Source: Sphingomonas beigongshangi (GTDB lineage Bacteria; Pseudomonadota; Alphaproteobacteria; Sphingomonadales; Sphingomonadaceae). Taken from it: DNA of 64,000 nt. The notes under the pieces were generated by a model. It was not told the DNA's origin, searched no databases, and saw nothing but the letters and a program-made list of their open reading frames with translations. Below, one piece after another: positions 43,577-53,773 of the stretch; the first letter of the stretch is position 1, and every line of letters starts with the position of its first letter. The stretch covers positions 1 to 64,000 of the forward strand of contig NZ_JADHDT010000009.1 in assembly GCF_016820445.1 (NCBI RefSeq), read 5' to 3'. Position numbers and translations under genes: made by a program.

Positions 43577-44567
43577 GCCGATCGTCGCCGAGAGCGACCG
43601 GTTCCGCGACGATCTGATCCGCGCGCTGGGCCACGTGCCCGGCGCGCCGGTGCTGCTTGCCGTGTCCGGCGGGCCGGACAGCATGGCGATGCTGACGCTG
43701 GCGGCGCAAGTCGCGGCGGCGGGCGGTCTGCCCGGCGGAATCGCGGCGGCGAGCGTCGACCACCGGCTGCGCCCGGAGGCGGCGGCGGAAGCGGCGATGG
43801 TCGCCGCGCACTGCGCCGCGATCGGCGTTCCGCACGCGACGCTGACGCCGCATGTCGCCATATCGGGCGCGAGCATTCAGGCGGCGGCGCGCAGCGCGCG
43901 CTACGGGCTGCTCGCCGACCATGCCCGCGCGATCGGCGCCAAGGCGCTGGCGACCGCACACCATGTCGACGACCAGGCCGAAACCTTCCTGATGCGCGCG
44001 GCGCGCGGGTCGGGCCTGTCGGGCCTCGCCGGCGTACGGCCGCGCGCGGTGATCGACGGCGTCGTGGTGGTGCGGCCGGTGCTGGAATGGCGGCGCGCCG
44101 AGCTGCGCGCGATCGTGCGCCGGCTGGAGATTCCGTTCGTCGACGATCCCGCCAACCACGACCCGGCGCATGATCGCACGCGATTCCGCCGCCTGCTCGA
44201 CGCCAACGAGTGGCTCGGGCCGCCGCAGCTGGCGCGCGCCGCCGCCGCGCTGGGCGACGCGGACGGTGACGTGCGCGCGATCGTCGACTGGCTCTGGGCG
44301 GAGCGCGCGCGCGTCAGCGGCGCCAGCGCGCGGGTGCGTGTCGAGGGCCTGCCGCGCGAGCTGACACGGCGGCTCGCCCGCCGGGCGATCGGCCATGTCA
44401 TCGCGACCGCGGGCCTGTCGGCACCGAAATGGAGCGAGGCCGCGAACGTCGAGGCGCTGCTCGATGCGCTTGCCGCCGGCAAGCGCGCCACCCAGGCGGG
44501 CGTAGTCGCGGCGCCGAGCGGCGACGAGTGGCGATTCCGCCCGGCGCCCGCGCGACGGACGGGCTGA
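43539..44567 (+). CDS. tilS: tRNA(Ile)-lysidine synthase TilS
   Basis: 342-residue PP-loop ATPase that converts the wobble cytidine of tRNA-Ile(CAU) to lysidine. The P-loop motif AVSGGPDSM, SVDHRLRPEA and TAHHVDDQAETFLMRAARGS are diagnostic, and DDPANHDPAHDRTRFR is the conserved tRNA-contact region. It is shorter than the E. coli enzyme because the C-terminal domains are reduced, as common in alphaproteobacteria. No other start codon lies before the P-loop, so ATG 43539 is used, overlapping cpoB by 38 bases. The first 20 or so residues are not conserved. Confidence 0.9.
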   Translation: MSRRAVPPPSASEPIVAESDRFRDDLIRALGHVPGAPVLLAVSGGPDSMAMLTLAAQVAAAGGLPGGIAAASVDHRLRPEAAAEAAMVAAHCAAIGVPHATLTPHVAISGASIQAAARSARYGLLADHARAIGAKALATAHHVDDQAETFLMRAARGSGLSGLAGVRPRAVIDGVVVVRPVLEWRRAELRAIVRRLEIPFVDDPANHDPAHDRTRFRRLLDANEWLGPPQLARAAAALGDADGDVRAIVDWLWAERARVSGASARVRVEGLPRELTRRLARRAIGHVIATAGLSAPKWSEAANVEALLDALAAGKRATQAGVVAAPSGDEWRFRPAPARRTG

Positions 44568-44622
44568 ACGGGCCTCCGCATCGGCCGCTGGCCGGCGCGC
44601 GCGTCCTGCGGTATCGTCGCTA
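44568..44622. other. Short spacer after tilS
   Basis: GC-rich spacer without recognisable elements, preceding the dispersed repeat and ftsH leader. Confidence 0.3.
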
Positions 44623-44692
44623 GTGTGCGGTCCAGCAAAGCTAGTTCGGGGAGGGCCGGCACCGCCCACGCACGTGGATCAGACTCTGAGCC
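44623..44692. repeat. Dispersed intergenic repeat, copy 2
   Basis: TGTGCGGTCCAGCAAAGCT, then GAGGGCCGGCACCGCCCACG and CACGTGGATCAGACTCTGAG. It matches the copy at 23954-24015 block by block, with a six-base insertion and a two-base deletion. It lies between tilS and ftsH and may form part of the untranslated leader of ftsH or the trailer of tilS. Confidence 0.55.
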
Positions 44693-44782
44693 GGGCTGTT
44701 CACCCGGATCGGCCAAAACGGGCGGCTGTTCCATTGTCATTAACCTGCGTGCGCCTATCTTGTGCGCGAAAGGCTTTTCCGG

Positions 44783-46747
<1,965 letters not shown>

Positions 46748-46825
46748 CGGGCGGGGCGGCGGCGGTTCAGCCCGCCTAAAGGCAGGATGCGATAGTCGGC
46801 GGCATTCCGAATTGGAGTGTCGCCG

Positions 46826-47212
46826 ATGTCGTTTCGAATGCCCGTGTTCCTTGCCGCTGTCGCGCTGATCGCGGCGCCCGCCGACGCCGCGATGACGGTG
46901 GGAACCTTCCTGTCCAAGGCGGCGCCGCTGCGCGCGAATCCCTTCACCGCGCTGACCAATCCCGATTATCCCGTGTTAAAGGCGGAGGCGGATGCGGCGA
47001 CGCGCGCACTGAAGGCGGATCGTGCCGCCCGCGCCGCGGCGGGCAAACCCCCGATCGCCTGTATTCCAGAGGGCGAATCGCTGGGCATCCTCGACATGCT
47101 GACCGGCCTCGACGCGCTGTCGCCGGCGGAGAAGCGCCTGCCGCTGAAGGACGGCTATGCGCGCGTGCTCGCCAAGCGCTTCCCCTGCGGCGCGCGCGCC
47201 GAAGGTATTTGA
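46826..47212 (+). CDS. Small secreted hypothetical protein
   Basis: 128-residue exported protein with signal peptide (FRMPVFLAAVALIAAPADAA). The mature part contains TVGTFLSKAAPLRANPFTAL and a CIPEGESLGILDMLTGL stretch, and ends with CGARAEGI; the two cysteines may pair. GGAG lies eight bases before ATG 46826. Proteins of this type occur widely in sphingomonads with no known role. It stands alone after ftsH. Confidence 0.65.
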   Translation: MSFRMPVFLAAVALIAAPADAAMTVGTFLSKAAPLRANPFTALTNPDYPVLKAEADAATRALKADRAARAAAGKPPIACIPEGESLGILDMLTGLDALSPAEKRLPLKDGYARVLAKRFPCGARAEGI

Positions 47213-47550
47213 GCCGGTCGGTCCTGGGCGCAGCGGCGGCGGAGGGACGCGAGCGCCGACTACGTCTGCGCTGCCGTCCCGACGGCCGGCCGGGGAGAAT
47301 GTCGGCGGCAAGGGGCGGCGTCAGGCCGATTCCAGCTATAGGGTCGGGTGTGCCCCCATGCCGCGATTCCCGAGTGGTCGGACGGTGCTTCGTCCCGGAC
47401 GATCCTCGTGCCGAGCGGCGGTGGCGCTAGGCCGAGGGGCATGATCGTGCGCGACGTTCCGCGGCCGTCCTCATGCGGCCGCCGATCCCCTATCGGTCTG
47501 CCACCTGTACGACGCGGCGGACGCCATGGTCGGCATGAGGGAGCGGCGGG
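47213..47550. other. Gene-free stretch before the beta-lactamase
   Basis: About 340 bases of GC-rich DNA. No supported reading frame, RNA gene or clear promoter was seen. Confidence 0.4.
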
Positions 47551-48459
47551 ATGAATATGGTGACGATCACGATGGTTCTGGCGCCGATGCTGGCCGCGGC
47601 GGCTTCGTCGTCGCTACCTTCGCCGGCGCCGCTCCATCCGGCCCCCCTCGCGACGCATCGCGCCGCCTGTGCGGGCAAGGACGGGTGGAGCGACCCGGCG
47701 CCGCCGGTGCGGATTTTCGCCAACGTCTATGACATCGGCACGTGCGGCATCACGGTGCTGCTGATCGCGGGGGACCGCGGCGCCGCGGTGATCGATGCCG
47801 CGACCGCCGAGGCGGCGCCGACGATCCTTGCCAACATCCGCCGGCTCGGCCTGGCGCCGCGCGACGTCAAGCTGCTGCTGGCGAGCCACGAGCATGCCGA
47901 TCACGTCGGCGGCCTTGCCGCGCTGCGCCGCGCGACGGGTGCGCGCGTCGTGGCCACCGCGGCGCAACGCCCGGCGATCGAGCGCGGGCAACCGACCGCG
48001 ACCGATCCGCAGCGCGGCGGCACGCTGCCGCCCTTCGCGGGGACGGAGGTCGATCGCGTGATCCGCGACGGCGAGGTCGTGACGCTCGGATCGCTCCGCC
48101 TCACCGCCCATGGCACGCCGGGCCACGCGCCGGGCAGCACGTCCTGGACGTGGACGAGCTGCGCCGGGCGCGCCTGCCGCCGCGTCGCCTATGCCGACAG
48201 CGTCAGCGCGGTGTCGACGGACGCCTATCGCTTCACGGATCACCCAGCCTATGTCCGCACGTTCCGCGTGGCTCTGGCCCGGGTCGCCGCCTTGCCCTGC
48301 GACCTGATCATCACGCCGCATCCCGGTGCGAGCGACCTTTATCAGCGGTTGGCCGGGGCGAAGCCCCTGACGTCGCCGACCGCGTGCCGCGACTATGCGG
48401 CGACGGGGCGCTCAGGGCTCGACGCACGATTGACCCGCGAGGCGCGCGTCCAGCCCTGA
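47551..48459 (+). CDS. Subclass B3 metallo-beta-lactamase
   Basis: 302-residue exported zinc hydrolase. A short signal region (VLAPMLAAAASSSLP) is followed by VYDIGTCGITVLLIAGDRGA, typical of B3 enzymes. The complete metal site is visible: His113, His115, Asp117 and His118 in SHEHADH, His192 in GTPGHAPGSTSW, and His257 in IITPHPGASDLY. The C-terminal CRDYAATGRSGLDARL is also a B3 hallmark. It would hydrolyse penicillins, cephalosporins and carbapenems in the periplasm; actual spectrum is unknown. GGGAG precedes the ATG. No mobile element is adjacent, so it looks like a resident chromosomal enzyme. Confidence 0.9.
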   Translation: MNMVTITMVLAPMLAAAASSSLPSPAPLHPAPLATHRAACAGKDGWSDPAPPVRIFANVYDIGTCGITVLLIAGDRGAAVIDAATAEAAPTILANIRRLGLAPRDVKLLLASHEHADHVGGLAALRRATGARVVATAAQRPAIERGQPTATDPQRGGTLPPFAGTEVDRVIRDGEVVTLGSLRLTAHGTPGHAPGSTSWTWTSCAGRACRRVAYADSVSAVSTDAYRFTDHPAYVRTFRVALARVAALPCDLIITPHPGASDLYQRLAGAKPLTSPTACRDYAATGRSGLDARLTREARVQP

Positions 48460-48545
48460 GCGCGCCTGCCCGGCCTTGGCGGCCGCATCGACCCGGGGTT
48501 CATGCGACGGTGACGCGGCGCAACGACTGCGTTACCCTGCCGGCC

Positions 48546-48725
48546 ATGGCCGAACGCTTCGAACGACATCGCCAGCCCTGGAAGCCCGACGAGGTCCAGA
48601 AGCTGCACACGCTCGCCAAAAAGGGCATGGCGCTGAAGGCGATTGCCAAGGCGCTGACCCGTAGCGAGGAATCGGTGAAGGAGCGGGCCAAGGCGGACGG
48701 GCTGTCGATCGCCAAGCTGCACTGA
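48546..48725 (+). CDS. Small SANT/HTH-like protein
   Basis: 59-residue basic protein: MAERFERHRQPWKPDEVQKL, then HTLAKKGMALKAIAKALTRS and EESVKERAKADGLSIAKLH. The W-x-x-[DE]-E opening followed by an ISxxLGRT-like helix-turn-helix resembles Myb/SANT DNA-binding proteins common in alphaproteobacteria. A single small domain with no other module. It lies 14 bases upstream of the YoaK-like gene, so it could share its transcript. Confidence 0.65.
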   Translation: MAERFERHRQPWKPDEVQKLHTLAKKGMALKAIAKALTRSEESVKERAKADGLSIAKLH

Positions 48726-48738
48726 CGGCGCGCGCCGG

Positions 48739-49413
48739 ATGCGACGCTATCCGCGGCGGCTTCGGATGCTGGCGATCGGACTGGCCGCGCTGGCGGGTTA
48801 CGTCGACGCGGTCGGCTTCCTCGCGCTGGGCGGGTTCTTCGTGTCGTTCATGAGCGGCAATTCGACGCAGCTCGGCATCGGGCTGGCGAGCCAGACCCAT
48901 GCCGCCGCGATCGCCGGTGGCCTCGTAGCGACGTTCGTCCTCGGCGTGACGGGCGGCAGCGTGGTGGCGGAGGCGGCAGGAGCGCGCCGGGCGCCGGCCG
49001 TGCTCGTCCTGGTCGCGCTGCTGCTGGCGACGGCGGCGGTGGTCGAGGGACGGGCCGGCGGGATCGCCGCCGCCTTCGTCCTCGCGGTCGCGATGGGGGC
49101 GGAGAACGCCATCTTCGCGCACGAAGGCGAGGTGACGGTCGGCCTGACGTACATGACGGGTACGTTGGTCCGCCTCGGCCAGCGTATCGCGGCGCTGATC
49201 CGCGGCGAAGATGCCTGGGGCTGGCTTCCACATCTCGCGCTGTGGATGGCACTGACCGCCGGCGCGGCTGCCGGTGCGGCGGCGCGGCGCTGGTACGGCA
49301 CGGATGCGATCTGGCTGGCCGCCGCGATAGCGGGGGTGCTGGCGATCCTGTCCCTGATCGCGGGGCCGCCCGGCGGCGTCAGTCGGTCAGACCGTGGAGC
49401 AGCAGGAGCGTGA
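48739..49413 (+). CDS. YoaK-family (DUF1275) membrane protein
   Basis: 224-residue membrane protein with about six helices. The characteristic start is AIGLAALAGYVDAVGFLALG, then FFVSFMSGNSTQLGIGL. ALRGEDAWGWLPHLALW-like sequence and a variable tail follow. The family is of unknown function, possibly transport. Its 3' end overlaps the convergent DUF3667 gene by 35 bases. Confidence 0.88.
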   Translation: MRRYPRRLRMLAIGLAALAGYVDAVGFLALGGFFVSFMSGNSTQLGIGLASQTHAAAIAGGLVATFVLGVTGGSVVAEAAGARRAPAVLVLVALLLATAAVVEGRAGGIAAAFVLAVAMGAENAIFAHEGEVTVGLTYMTGTLVRLGQRIAALIRGEDAWGWLPHLALWMALTAGAAAGAAARRWYGTDAIWLAAAIAGVLAILSLIAGPPGGVSRSDRGAAGA

Positions 49414-50458
49414 CGAACGCGAGCAGCGCGGTCCAGGCGAAGACGAGCAGCGCCACCGTCCGCCACAGCGCGGAGAAGCGGCGCAGCGAATAGGCACCCT
49501 TCAGCTGCTTGTACATGTGCAGCGGCGGCACGATCAGGACCGCCAGGGCGATCCATCCGCCCCCCAGTCCGACGACGCCGGCGAGCATCAGCGCGATGAC
49601 CATCAGCATCATGAAGGCCAGGCTGTAGGTCACGAAGATCGCATGGTCGTACAGCCCGAATCGCCGCCGCCACAGGAACAGCAGTGCAACGAACGGCGTC
49701 GACAGGGGGATCAGCAGCCAGCTGTACTTATAGGCACTCGACTGCAGCTTGTAGAGCGCGAGGCCGGGGTTCTTGTTCGCCTTGTCGATCCCGTGGTCGA
49801 GGCTCGCCCAGCCGGTTTTGAAATTGGTGATGGTGAACGGGAGATCGTCGCCCGCCTGCGTCTTCGCGCCGGGCTGGGTGCGCTTCAGCGCATCGATCGT
49901 GGTGCGCAGCGCGCGGATGTCGCGGTCCGTTTCCGCGGTCGCCTCGCCGGCGGCGACCTGCCTGGTGCGGCGCTTTTCCAGTAATTCGAGCTTCGACTGC
50001 GCCTTGTCGATGCCGCGGGCGAAGGTGACGACGTTGCGGCCCATCGATTCGGGCGACACGATTTCGGCGATGTCCCCACCGAGCGCGCTGATCGTCGCGA
50101 ACATCAGGAAGACGGTGAACAGGAACAGCGCGAGCGGCGAGACGAAGCGCGCGCGCTCACCGGCGATGTACCGGCGGGTCAGGTCGCCGGGCCGCGTCAC
50201 CAGCATCGGCAGGGTGCGCCAGATCTTCCCCTCGAAATGGAAGACGCCGTGCGCGATCTCATGCCCGATCGCCCCGATCGAACGGTGGACGTGCGCCGGC
50301 TGGCCGCAGGCGTGGCAATGCGCGCCGATCAGCCGCGTCCCGCAATTGAGGCACAGGCCGTCCCCATGGCCATGGCCTTCCCCCGCGGACGGCTCCACGC
50401 TGCGCGCGGTGAGCGCGCCCGTGATGATGTCCGCTGCTGCTGCGATATCCCCCGACAT
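49379..50458 (-). CDS. DUF3667 family membrane protein
   Basis: 359-residue protein with an N-terminal zinc ribbon ([18 protein letters not shown]), then [20 protein letters not shown] and [20 protein letters not shown], the DUF3667 signature. Membrane helices follow ([17 protein letters not shown] and three or more at the C-terminus), separated by a long helical soluble stretch at about 140-240 that is larger than usual. The function is unknown. ATG 50458 begins the recognisable protein, although the frame is open for another 540 codons as a shadow of proA. Confidence 0.85.
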   Translation of the reverse strand: MSGDIAAAADIITGALTARSVEPSAGEGHGHGDGLCLNCGTRLIGAHCHACGQPAHVHRSIGAIGHEIAHGVFHFEGKIWRTLPMLVTRPGDLTRRYIAGERARFVSPLALFLFTVFLMFATISALGGDIAEIVSPESMGRNVVTFARGIDKAQSKLELLEKRRTRQVAAGEATAETDRDIRALRTTIDALKRTQPGAKTQAGDDLPFTITNFKTGWASLDHGIDKANKNPGLALYKLQSSAYKYSWLLIPLSTPFVALLFLWRRRFGLYDHAIFVTYSLAFMMLMVIALMLAGVVGLGGGWIALAVLIVPPLHMYKQLKGAYSLRRFSALWRTVALLVFAWTALLAFVTLLLLHGLTD

Positions 50459-50521
50459 GGCGCGAGCGTGGCAAGGCGCGGGGCGTGGCGCAAGGGGGAA
50501 GGGCGTGATAGCGCGGGAGGC

Positions 50522-51775
50522 ATGACCGATGCCGCATCGCTGATCGCCGATCTGGGACGCCGCGCCCGTGACGCCGCCGCCGGGCTCGCGAGGCTGTCGA
50601 CGTCCGCCAGGGCGGCGGGGTTGCGCGCGGCGGCGGCGGCGCTGCGCGACGACGCGGCGGCGATCCTCGCCGCCAATGCGCAGGACATGGCGACGGCGGA
50701 GACGCGCGGGCTGACGGTGGCGATGCTCGACCGGCTGCGGCTGGATGCCGGACGCGTCGCCGCGATCGCGGCGGGCGTCGAGGCGGTCGCGACGCTCCCC
50801 GATCCGGTCGGCCAGGTGATCGATCGCACGACGCGCCCCAACGGCCTGGACCTGTGCCGCGTACGGGTGCCGATCGGCGTCATCGGCATCGTCTACGAAT
50901 CGCGGCCCAACGTCACCGCGGACGCGGCGGCGTTGTGCGTGATGGCAGGCAATGCCGCGATCCTGCGCGGCGGCAGCGAGGCGACGCACAGCAATGCCGC
51001 GATCCATGCCGCCATGCTGCGGGGTTTCGTGGCCGCGAACCTGCCCGCCGACGCGGTGCAGCTGGTGCCGATCGCCGACCGCGCCGCCGTCGGGGCGATG
51101 CTGGGCGCGGACGGGGTCATCGACCTGATCATCCCGCGCGGCGGCAAGAGCCTGGTCGCGCGCGTGCAGGCGGAGGCGCGCGTGCCGGTGCTCGCGCACC
51201 TCGACGGGATCAACCACGTCTATGTCGACGGGTCGGCGGAGCCCGGCATGGCGCGACGCATCGTCCTCGACGCCAAGCTGCGCCGCACGGGAGTCTGCGG
51301 GGCGATGGAGACGCTGCTGATCGACCGCGCCTTCCCCGACGCGGGCGGCCTGATCGCGGCGCTGCGCGATGCTGGCTGCGTCGTACGCGGCGACGGGCGC
51401 GCGCAGGCTTTGGTCCCCGGGCTGCAGCCGGCCTCGGCGGAGGATTGGGACACGGAATATCTCGATGCGATCGCCGCCGTCGCGATCGTCGACGGGATCG
51501 CGGCGGCGATGGCGCATATCGCCGCGCACGGCTCGCACCACACCGATGCGATCGTCGCCGACGACGAAGGCGTCGCCGAGCGCTTCCTGGCAGGCGTGGA
51601 TTCGGCGATCGTGCTGTGGAACGCGTCGACGCAGTTCGCGGACGGAGGCGAGTTCGGCCTTGGCGCGGAAATCGGAATCGCCACCGGTCGCCTCCATGCG
51701 CGCGGCCCGGTCGCGCTGGAGGGGCTGACGACCTACAAATGGATCGGCAGGGGCACGGGTCAGGTGCGCGGTTGA
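50522..51775 (+). CDS. proA: Glutamate-5-semialdehyde dehydrogenase ProA
   Basis: 417-residue NADPH-dependent enzyme reducing glutamyl-5-phosphate to the semialdehyde in proline synthesis. [20 protein letters not shown] is the NADP-binding signature, and catalytic Cys259 is in [34 protein letters not shown] and [14 protein letters not shown] are near the C-terminus. Length is normal. proB, normally upstream, is not in the window; the toxin-antitoxin pair and nadD follow on the same strand. Confidence 0.97.
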   Translation: MTDAASLIADLGRRARDAAAGLARLSTSARAAGLRAAAAALRDDAAAILAANAQDMATAETRGLTVAMLDRLRLDAGRVAAIAAGVEAVATLPDPVGQVIDRTTRPNGLDLCRVRVPIGVIGIVYESRPNVTADAAALCVMAGNAAILRGGSEATHSNAAIHAAMLRGFVAANLPADAVQLVPIADRAAVGAMLGADGVIDLIIPRGGKSLVARVQAEARVPVLAHLDGINHVYVDGSAEPGMARRIVLDAKLRRTGVCGAMETLLIDRAFPDAGGLIAALRDAGCVVRGDGRAQALVPGLQPASAEDWDTEYLDAIAAVAIVDGIAAAMAHIAAHGSHHTDAIVADDEGVAERFLAGVDSAIVLWNASTQFADGGEFGLGAEIGIATGRLHARGPVALEGLTTYKWIGRGTGQVRG

Positions 51776-51811
51776 GTTGAGCCGGGTCGCGAGACGGCCT
51801 ATGTTCTGCTC

Positions 51812-52072
51812 ATGGCAGATGCTCTTCCCGTAACGACCGATGTCGATCCCGAAACCATGGCGCTGGTGGATCGTGTTGCGATGCGTCGCGGGATCAGCAG
51901 CCGGGATTTCATGGCGCAGGCGATCCGCCGTGCGGCAGAAAGCGATGCGGACTTTGATGCGTTCATTCAGGCCGGTATCGATTCGCTCAATCGCGGTGAA
52001 GGCGTGCCTCACGAACAGGTGATGGCTGAGCTCGACGCGATGATCGCGAAGCATCGGGCGCGATGCGGATAA
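51812..52072 (+). CDS. Ribbon-helix-helix antitoxin (CopG/ParD-like)
   Basis: 86-residue protein. The N-terminal VTTDVDPETMALVDRVAMRR and GISSRDFMAQAIRRAAE form a ribbon-helix-helix DNA-binding fold; the C-terminal helix (HEQVMAELDAMIAKHRAR) would wrap the toxin. It overlaps the ParE-like toxin gene by ten bases, the usual order for antitoxin then toxin. The pair lies 36 bases after proA. Confidence 0.86.
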   Translation: MADALPVTTDVDPETMALVDRVAMRRGISSRDFMAQAIRRAAESDADFDAFIQAGIDSLNRGEGVPHEQVMAELDAMIAKHRARCG

Positions 52073-52347
52073 GCTGGTCACCCCTGGCTGTTGGGGATAT
52101 CCGCGGCATCAGCGACTGGTTGGAGCAGGATGCCACGCCTGCGACGGCGTTGCGGATTGTCGGCGCGATACGGCATCGCGCACGTTTCCTGGAAGATTTT
52201 CCGCACGGCGGCCGGCCTCATGGCGATGGCCAACGCATCCTGCGTGTATTCGACACGCCATATCTGATCCGTTACCGCATCAAGAACGATACGGTGGAGG
52301 TCATCCGCGTCCACCACGAGCGCGAGGATTGGCAGCTGGAACCTTGA
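52063..52347 (+). CDS. RelE/ParE-family toxin
   Basis: 94-residue basic protein with the ParE/RelE fold: ISWSPLAVGDIRGISDWLEQ at the N-terminus, FLEDFPHGGRPHGDGQRILR in the middle, YLIRYRIKNDTVEVIRVHHE near the end. ParE members poison gyrase and RelE members cut mRNA; the sequence fits ParE better because it lacks the RelE catalytic basic cluster. Coupled by overlap to its antitoxin. Its stop codon overlaps the start of nadD. Confidence 0.87.
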   Translation: MRISWSPLAVGDIRGISDWLEQDATPATALRIVGAIRHRARFLEDFPHGGRPHGDGQRILRVFDTPYLIRYRIKNDTVEVIRVHHEREDWQLEP

Positions 52348-52952
52348 CCCGCACCGGCTTGCTTGGCGGATCGTTCAACCCGGCGCACCGCGGCCATCGC
52401 GGCATCACGCTGGCGGCGATCCGCGCGCTCGACCTGGACGAGGCGTGGTGGCTGGTATCGCCGGGCAATCCGCTCAAGGCGGGCGCGCCGGACATGGCGC
52501 CCTTTGCCGCGCGGCTCGCCTCGGCGCGGCGGATGGCGCGCCGCGCGCCGATCCGCGCGAGCGACATCGAGGTGCGTCTCGGCACGCGCTACACGCTCGA
52601 CACGTTGCGCAAACTCCGCCGCCGCTATCCCAAGCGGCGCTTCATCTGGTTGATGGGCGCGGACAATCTGGCGCAGTTCGATCGCTGGCGCGGCTGGCGC
52701 GAGATCGCGCGCACGATGCCGATTGCGGTCATTGCGCGTCCGGGGTATGACGACGACGCCCTCGCGAGCGTCGCGATGGGCTGGCTGCGACGCTTCCAAC
52801 GGCCCGCAGACCAGGCGAGCGATTGGACGACGTGGAGATTGCCGGCCCTCGTGCTGCTGCACTTCCGCCCCGACCCGACGTCCGCGACCGCGGCCCGCGC
52901 GGCCGATCCCGACTGGCACCGGCGCCAACCGGCCCAGCAACCCAGGAGCTAA
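52344..52952 (+). CDS. nadD: Nicotinate-nucleotide adenylyltransferase NadD
   Basis: 202-residue enzyme making nicotinic acid adenine dinucleotide in NAD synthesis. The nucleotidyltransferase signature is GLLGGSFNPAHRGHRG, followed by WWLVSPGNPLK and FIWLMGADNLAQFDRW. The start is taken as TTG 52344, which overlaps the toxin stop (TTGA) and gives the usual N-terminus. TTG 52329 in the same frame is an alternative. It belongs to the nadD-rsfS-rlmH group. Confidence 0.93.
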   Translation: MTRTGLLGGSFNPAHRGHRGITLAAIRALDLDEAWWLVSPGNPLKAGAPDMAPFAARLASARRMARRAPIRASDIEVRLGTRYTLDTLRKLRRRYPKRRFIWLMGADNLAQFDRWRGWREIARTMPIAVIARPGYDDDALASVAMGWLRRFQRPADQASDWTTWRLPALVLLHFRPDPTSATAARAADPDWHRRQPAQQPRS

Positions 52953-52953
52953 C

Positions 52954-53346
52954 TTGGCGACTACCCCCCATGCCGTTCCGACGTCCGATCCCGCAGAGGT
53001 CGAGGCGCTGCATCGGCTTGTCATGACCTCCCTCGAAGACGATCAAGCGGTGGAAGCGGTATCCATCCCGCTCGCCGGCAAGTCGTCGATCGCGGATTAT
53101 ATGGTGATCGCCAGCGGCCGCTCGACGCGGCAGGTCGCCTCGATGGCGACGAAGCTGGCCGAAAAGATCAAGGCGGAGTGCGGCCGCATCGTGCGCATCG
53201 AAGGTCTGCCGGCGGCCGACTGGGTGCTGCTCGACGCGGGCGACGTGATCATCCACCTGTTCCGGCCGGAAGTGCGCTCCTTCTACAATCTGGAGCGCAT
53301 GTGGCAGTTCGGCGAGGCTCCGGCCGCGCCGCAACCCCAGGCCTAG
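52954..53346 (+). CDS. rsfS: Ribosome silencing factor RsfS
   Basis: 130-residue protein that binds ribosomal protein uL14 and blocks subunit joining in starvation. Conserved segments are SIADYMVIASGRSTRQVASM, IEGLPAADWVLLDAGDVIIH and LFRPEVRSFYNLERMW. The start is TTG 52954, preceded by AGGAG at five bases; no ATG gives a better fit. It follows nadD by one base and leads into rlmH. Confidence 0.95.
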   Translation: MATTPHAVPTSDPAEVEALHRLVMTSLEDDQAVEAVSIPLAGKSSIADYMVIASGRSTRQVASMATKLAEKIKAECGRIVRIEGLPAADWVLLDAGDVIIHLFRPEVRSFYNLERMWQFGEAPAAPQPQA

Positions 53347-53348
53347 CC

Positions 53349-53771
53349 ATTCTTCTCCATATCGTCGCGCGCGGCCGGATCGGGCGCTCGCCCGAGGCCG
53401 AGTTGGTCGACCGCTATCTGAAGCGGATCGCCTGGCCGACGCGCGTCACCGAACTGCCGGATACCGGCGGACGGATGCCGCCGCTCGAACCGCAGACGCG
53501 GCGCGTGCTGCTCGACGAGAAGGGCGACATGCTCGGATCGATCGACTTCGCGCGCAGGCTCGAACGGTGGCGCGACGACGGGGTGCGCGAGACGCGTTTC
53601 CTGATCGGTGCGGCGGACGGCTTCGGCGATGCCGAGCGCGCCGAGGCCGACCTCCTGGTCTCGTTCGGCCGCGCGACCTGGCCACATATGCTGGCGCGCG
53701 CGATGCTGGCGGAGCAGCTGTTCCGCGCGACCAGCATCCTGGCCGGCCACCCCTATCACCGGGAGGGATAG
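53349..53771 (+). CDS. rlmH: 23S rRNA (pseudouridine1915-N3)-methyltransferase RlmH
   Basis: 140-residue SPOUT methyltransferase acting on the 70S ribosome. The N-terminus is ILLHIVARGRIGRSPEAELV, where homologues begin MLLHI. FLIGAADGFGD and SFGRATWPHMLARAMLAEQL form the SAM knot, and the protein ends SILAGHPYHREG. There is no ATG, GTG or TTG at the expected point; the codon is ATT (53349), three bases past the rsfS stop, so an ATT start is proposed. The alternative is GTG 53301, which adds 16 non-conserved residues. Translation may rely on coupling to rsfS. Confidence 0.9.
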   Translation: MLLHIVARGRIGRSPEAELVDRYLKRIAWPTRVTELPDTGGRMPPLEPQTRRVLLDEKGDMLGSIDFARRLERWRDDGVRETRFLIGAADGFGDAERAEADLLVSFGRATWPHMLARAMLAEQLFRATSILAGHPYHREG

Positions 53772-53773
53772 GC

